Shown here piece by piece: positions 58,601 through 64,000 of a DNA stretch of 64,000 nt. The stretch spans positions 75,384,868 to 75,448,867 of the forward strand of contig OY282607.1 of the NCBI GenBank assembly GCA_958298945.1. The letters run 5' to 3'. The notes beneath the pieces were generated by a model. That model did not search any database, was not told the DNA's origin, and saw nothing but the letters and a program-made list of their open reading frames with translations. Origin of the DNA: Atherix ibis. Taxonomy: Eukaryota; Arthropoda; Insecta; Diptera; Athericidae. Within the stretch, counting starts at the first letter, position 1, and every line of letters starts with the position of its first letter. The position numbers and the translations under genes are program-made.

Positions 58601-61600
58601 ATTATAAATTTATCCTCTAAATATTTGGAACAAAACAACAATGATTTATTATAAAAATAAATAAAATATTAGCTCTTTAATATACAACTTTTTAACATAG
58701 ATTTCGAAATAATAGTCATTAAATATATATCGTTTTAATGCGATTGTTGTTCCAATAGTAACCTTTTAAAAAATATAACCTTTGAATTTTATATCTAAAA
58801 ATCAACAAATATAATAGTAAAGATAAAGGGTTATAAATAAGACTGATTTCAATTTTAAATTATATCTGTAATATCATTTTATTGATACAATAGTAAAGTC
58901 TAAAAGATATTTTGGCAATAAGACAAAATAAATAAAAAAAAACTATTTTTATCATAAAATTAAATAAGTTCAATTTAAAAACTACTATTATTTTTACCCT
59001 TAATCTAAACCTATAATTATGAATAATACTTTTTATTTAAGTTAATAGAACAAAATATCCTTATAGTAAACGTTATTCAAAATTCCAATTATAGTAAAAG
59101 CCTATTACTGGGATGGTCCAATCTTTGTAAACAAACTATCGATTGATGAAAATGTATCGTAAATGCTAATATAAATATAATGGTGAATTTTAGGGTAAAA
59201 GGGAAAATGGTTTCTAGGGTAAAAAAAATGGATACATAAATAAGCCCCAATAAAGTTCTATTCTTAAAAAAAAAAAATTAAATAAATAAAAGTAAATTAA
59301 AAACTACTTTTGGCAGAATACTTTTTATCAAGAGAATTTATTAATGTAAGTTTAACTTTGAGATATTTTTTCATGTGATTCGTAAATTTAAATTCGTTTT
59401 TTTTTTTGCTTTCTTTTTGAAAATAGTTATTTTAATATTTTCTCAAAAAAATATGTATTATAATTTTTTGTTTGTTTACTATTTAATCGATAGTTTCATT
59501 GATTTTAAAATATTTGTTTTTTAATTATAATTTTATTCGATTTTAGTTTCATATTATTTTAATTAATATTTTTTTGTGCAACATTTCTTCTTTGTTTTGT
59601 TATAATTTTTATTTATATACTTAATCGTAATTAATAATTAACAAAAATTTCATTCTAATTTGTTCATTTTTTCAAATATATTTTTTTTTTTTAGTTTGTT
59701 GTAAAAAATTCAATCAAAAATACTATATATATTTACTATAATTAATTGTAAAATTATTACATTTCCATTGTTGCAATTTAACATTATTTTACATACAATA
59801 TATTGAAGGAGTGTATGTACGATATTTTTAGTATTTTTCTTTTTTACACATTTATACATAAATGTATATATTAATACATATATATATATATGTGTATGTG
59901 TGTATGCGTTATGTACGTGTAATTGGATGTGGGAAAAAGTGCCAATTTGAAATGAAAAAAATGTCAATTTGTGTTTAATTAGCTTTAAAGATTCCGTTTT
60001 TTAAAATCCGTATTTTAATTTGAATAATTTCTGTATAGTTTTTTTTTAATAATCTTTAACTGTGCATTAATTTGTTAGTAAAATTTCTAATTATCATTTG
60101 TTTATTATTATAGTAAAACTTTTGTTATTTTTATTATACCATAATTTTCAGGTGTTTGCCTTTATTTTCATGTTTCATTTTTTTTTTTTTTTGTAATATT
60201 ATGTATGAAATATCTTTTTTTATTTATTTATCTTTAATTAACACAACTTTTCTATATAATTTTTTTTTTGATTTTTTAAAAATTTTTTTCTCAAATATAT
60301 ATATATTTTCTTGTATTAACTTTATTTTTTTTAGTAATTAAAATTTACTCATATTTAAAGTAACAGTTCGATTATAATAATAATAATAATTATTTTTGTT
60401 ATTACTATTTATTATTATTATTATTATTATTGTTGTTAGTATTATAAATAATTAGTTGTTTTTTTAATTAAATTTATTATTTAATACCTCATCATATTAA
60501 GTTTCTCTGCCTTTATTCATTTTTAATATATACTTTTTATTCTATTTATATATATGTATATATTTATTGTTAATTATTAGTTTATTTTTATTGAGTGTAT
60601 TTTCATTTTATTTTATAATTTAGTATAATCCTCTATTTAAAAATTATTATTATCTTAAATATTAATATTAATGTTAACATTGTTATTTTTTTCACTTTAT
60701 TTAGTAGAATATAGCACTAACTAACATTGTTTTAAATTATTTTCTCATTTCTTTTCCCTCACTATCTCTTTTATTTTTTCTTTTTTGTCTTTTTATTCAA
60801 ACATTATACTTTTGAATTATTTAAATTAAAAACTATTTTTATTATTTTTCACAAAAGGGAAATTAACGCTTTTAATACAATAGTTATTTATTTTTTATTT
60901 TTTTTTTTGTAAAAAAAAAAGTAAATTTTTAATTATAATTTATTTGCTTTCAAAATATTAAATTAAATTTTGAATATATTTTAAAAAAAAAATTTAAATA
61001 TCTAAGAATAAAATAAGTTGTCTACGTTTTAACTTAAAATAATTGATCACAATTACTATTGATTTCAATAAAAAAATATAAATTGTTTATTTTTAAAAAA
61101 TAACTTTCATAAATTTTTGTTTTATTTGATTCTTTTAAGTAATTATTTTTTTTTTGAAATATTTGTGTACTTATATAATTCTTAATATTTGGTTTATTTT
61201 TTTAGTAACATTAGAAAAATTCTGTATTTATTTATATAATATTTTTTTTATGGTATATAATTGATTTGCGGTCTTAATTTTTGATATAAATTTTAAAAAA
61301 AAAAAAAAAAACATTACGTATATTTTGCCCTGACCTGCAACTAAATTTGTGACATTTTTAATAGTTGTTTTTATTTTATATAATTTGCTGGAGAAGCTGC
61401 TGCGTTTTCATTTTGTATTTAGTAAAATACTAAATTTATTATAAGATGCATGTGTAGATAGTATAGATAAAACTATATAATACAAATAATATTTTTATAT
61501 AAAATTATTACAAGACAAGTATTATTTTCTATATTTAATTTTTATTATTTGACAAAAGCAATATTGGTAATAAAATAACGTAAAACAAATAATTAATTAA

Positions 61601-62570
61601 TAATTTTGTATATTTGTTGTGTGTCATAAAGATGTATTTTTACTTACTGTTGACCAATAATTAGTTAATTTTTAAAGGAAATAATAATTTTTTTAATCTT
61701 ATGCATTTTCTAGATATAAAAATAAAGCAAACGATTTGAGTTTTTTTAGAGGTAATATAAAAACCATAATATTTCTTTTCAATAATTTTTTACTATATTA
61801 TATATTTAATTTATATTAAATATTCTATATAATATTTGGATGTTATCGTGAGATCTATCTTTGAGACTAACTTATAAGATGCAATTCTATCTAAAAACCA
61901 GGTTTATTATATATGCTTGTAACCAATCGTATTATAAGAAGTATAGTCTTTTTTAGATTATATTACAATTTTTAAAAGGGAATGTGAAGTTTTGAAATTT
62001 TTTTATATGCATGAAATCATTTACAAAGTAATCTAATGAAAATGTTTATTATAAAAATTTTATATTTATTTGTTAGATAAGGATTTTATTTGCATTATAA
62101 AAAATCTAGAATCATAAAAGTTGTTATTTTAAAAATGATTGGCCTGCAATATATTCAAATAAATAAGAATTTAAACAAATTTTAACGTTTTTTTTAAATA
62201 TTTTTTTAATGATATTTTATTCTAGAAGACATAACAATTATTTGAAGTAAATTTAAATAAAAGATTTAACAACAATATTAAGTAAATTTAAATTAAAAAT
62301 ATAATTAATATGAAAAAAAAAACAAAAATACTTTTTCTAAAAATCATTCTATAATAAGTTACTATCACACCAAAATAAATTATTTTTAAATTGTTTGGAT
62401 TTTTTTTTAAAAATATAACTGATTAAGAATACATAAAGTTTTTTTTCATATACATTCAAAAATAAATACAATTATTACTATATGTATTTATATAAATATA
62501 CAATCTTTTATGTAAGGAAATTAAATGAAATTAACATATAATTTGTGACTTATTATGTTTAGCATTTGAA
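52621..62570. other. About 10 kb of extremely AT-rich DNA downstream of CASK
   Basis: No transposon or gene was recognised. On the minus strand this lies directly 3' of the CASK stop, so its right part must be CASK 3' UTR; AATAAA (tttatt on the plus strand) is too frequent to choose an end. The plus strand is strongly T-rich at about 59380-61260, with ATT and ATA trinucleotide runs. A less AT-rich patch at 58330-58490 has no ORF. Confidence 0.5.
60374..60430. repeat. Trinucleotide (ATA)n and (ATT)n runs
   Basis: ataataataataataat at 60374-60390 and attattattattattattat at 60411-60430, separated by about 20 bp. Simple-sequence repeats. Confidence 0.9.
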
Positions 62571-62794
62571 TCTATTATATTTGTCTCTTATGTAGTTTTT
62601 GCATTTTGAAATTATAAATAGTATTTTTTATTACATTATTTTTGTTATATTTAGTTTGTATGTATTTTGCAATTGTTATTATAATTTGTATGCTTTTCGA
62701 ATTACATATTTTACTTAAGATCGTAATTGGATTCCAAATCACAATCGCATTCGCAGCCCTCCAAGCAATCAAAGCATTCCAATTCACTATCTTG

Positions 62795-62974
62795 TCAGTA
62801 GAGCCATGAAACTGGTACCCATTGTGGTGTTGTGTGAACTTTTTCAATTGCATTTTCTAATGTTGCTATTGTCTCGCCAATATCGTTGTTAACAATTGTC
62901 AAATCGAAGAAATGTCCATATGCTTGCCTAAGCATATCGGATTCTTTAGCCAATCGTTCTAAGCTACCATCATA
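62795..62974 (-). CDS. CASK: CASK (Lin-2 MAGUK) last coding exon, end of guanylate-kinase domain
   Basis: The exon follows acceptor CTTCATTTCAG (AG at 62975-62976) and starts in phase 0 with Tyr. It encodes 59 residues and TGA at 62795-62797. It reads [20 protein letters not shown], then [20 protein letters not shown], and ends in [11 protein letters not shown]. This is the conserved C-terminus of CASK, the scaffold kinase-like MAGUK at synapses and epithelial junctions; the guanylate-kinase fold of this family binds protein partners rather than acting on GMP. The QWVPVSW(V/L)Y ending separates CASK from other MAGUKs. The rest of the gene (CaMK, L27, PDZ, SH3) lies to the right, outside the window. 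No defects seen. Confidence 0.93.
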   Translation of the reverse strand, partial: YDGSLERLAKESDMLRQAYGHFFDLTIVNNDIGETIATLENAIEKVHTTPQWVPVSWLY

Positions 62975-64000
62975 CTGAAATGAAGTGCTCTTAAATTTAT
63001 CGGTTTTTATATTAATTACGTTTTTAACAGTCAAATAAATTTTGTTATTTAGTTTAAGTAAAATGTTAAAAATGCTTTTATTAAAATATATTTTGGAAAA
63101 ATTCTAAAAATTTGTTCACTAATAGTAAAATAAGTTAAATAAGTTGCCAATATAGAATTTCATCAATTTAGTATTTATCTATATTTTGAGAGTAGTTTTT
63201 AAAAAAAACAAAACAAATATTAATATGGAAGTTGTATCAAGTAAAGTTTTACTCGTATAACTTAGTAGTTTTATAACGCAATGTCGATTTGACACGATTT
63301 ACAAAAATTATGCATATGTGTAATTTTTGGCTAATACGGTTTCTGTAATTCGCATTTCAATAATGAAAATTTATTCTTTAAACTCTTGGCTCCCTAAACA
63401 AAGTCTTTTAAAAATATCTAAAATTATTATAAAAATTAAATAAATAAAAGAAAGTAAAAGAAAAAAAAGAAAATTATTTTTTAGGGTATTTATTAAAAAG
63501 CTAATTGACAGATTAAAATATTAATTTGAAAGCAACATCATTCTGGAAATCGTCGCAGAAAATCTACATAACCCTAACTATCCTAATGTGGATGTATTTG
63601 TCCTTCTTACTAAAAACTACGTTCTTCCAACTAACACTTCAATAAAAATGTAAACAAGGTCTCATAACTAACTGCTTAATAGCTCGGGTTGGGTCAAATG
63701 GAGTAAGTTGTGATTTTGGAAAATAGCACGATTCAAATTAATTTAAAAAATATATGTTTTGAAATTGAATAATTAATTTTTAATAAGCAAATACATTTTA
63801 AATAAGTTTGAAATTTAATAAGAAATTTAAATTGAATATGTTATTTTTTGATATAATATTTTTGTATTGAACTTGAAGGATTATTAAACTTGCGGTTCGA
63901 ATAAAATGCATTTTAAATTCTGCTTTCAATTAATTTTTATTACGTCATATTTCTTAAAAATATAACATCATATGGTCATCAAAAAATATTTCTTGTATGC
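62975..64000 (-). other. CASK: CASK intron upstream of last exon
   Basis: Inferred from the acceptor at 62975-62976: no other conserved CASK exon (the preceding guanylate-kinase segment) was found up to the window edge. The sequence is AT-rich. A balanced patch at 63530-63710 (ctggaaatcgtcgcagaaaatc, gctcgggttgggtcaaatggag) has no supported ORF. Confidence 0.65.

Noticed and set aside
62575..62853. 92-codon minus-strand ORF overlapping the CASK exon
   Set aside because: Out of frame with the conserved CASK C-terminus, which runs through the same bases.
1..64000. CRISPR arrays, tRNAs, rRNAs, bacterial operons, intact viral genes
   Set aside because: No regularly spaced repeats, no cloverleaf with a paired T-arm, no polycistronic ORF clusters; the only retroviral-like sequence is a broken Ty3/gypsy-type pol fragment at 42.3-42.8 kb.

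Overview
The window looks like nuclear DNA of a very AT-rich insect, most likely a fly. Three things point that way: introns of 58-64 bp with GT...AG ends, dense TATATACATATGTATG-type low-complexity DNA, and conserved animal genes (PAK1IP1/MAK11 and CASK) embedded among many Tc1/mariner transposons. Species was not determined. No bacterial operon, CRISPR array, tRNA or rRNA was seen.

Layout. 1-1379 (minus) is a five-exon WD-repeat gene of the PAK1IP1/MAK11 family, complete at its 5' end and running off the left edge inside an acidic repeat tail. Head to head with it, 112 bp away, lies a 26-codon ORF for a single hydrophobic segment (1492-1572, plus). At 2922-3180 (minus) is a clean first coding exon of a secreted or membrane protein whose remaining exons are not visible. 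At the far right, 62795-62974 (minus) is the last coding exon of CASK, the C-terminal part of its guanylate-kinase domain.

The roughly 59 kb between is mostly AT-rich intergenic or intronic DNA littered with dead transposons. These are a 1279-bp mariner with three stops and a lost catalytic Asp (7526-8804); three deletion derivatives of a second mariner family (9641-10433, 23306-24037, 48252-49108), one with two inverted 5' ends; a Mos1-like mauritiana pair (45264-46527 and the internally deleted 51132-51834); another deleted mariner (49833-50461); a Tc1-like element (17519-18716); a 245-bp MITE (11290-11534); and fragments of jockey-type LINEs, a Ty3/gypsy-type pol and several further transposases.

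The least ordinary non-transposon signals are these. (1) Two perfect four-unit heat-shock elements within 60 bp at 24931-24987, next to a GC-richer, apparently non-coding stretch with a possible splice donor. (2) A compact candidate secreted-peptide gene at 14758-15162, with a TATA box, an initiator at the right distance, a 61-bp consensus intron, a 36-codon ORF and AATAAA. (3) Perfect long inverted repeats, notably 53-bp arms at 15590-15705 and 31-bp arms at 22327-22396, the latter next to a strong splice acceptor. All calls come from reading the sequence by eye; no alignment or database search was run.
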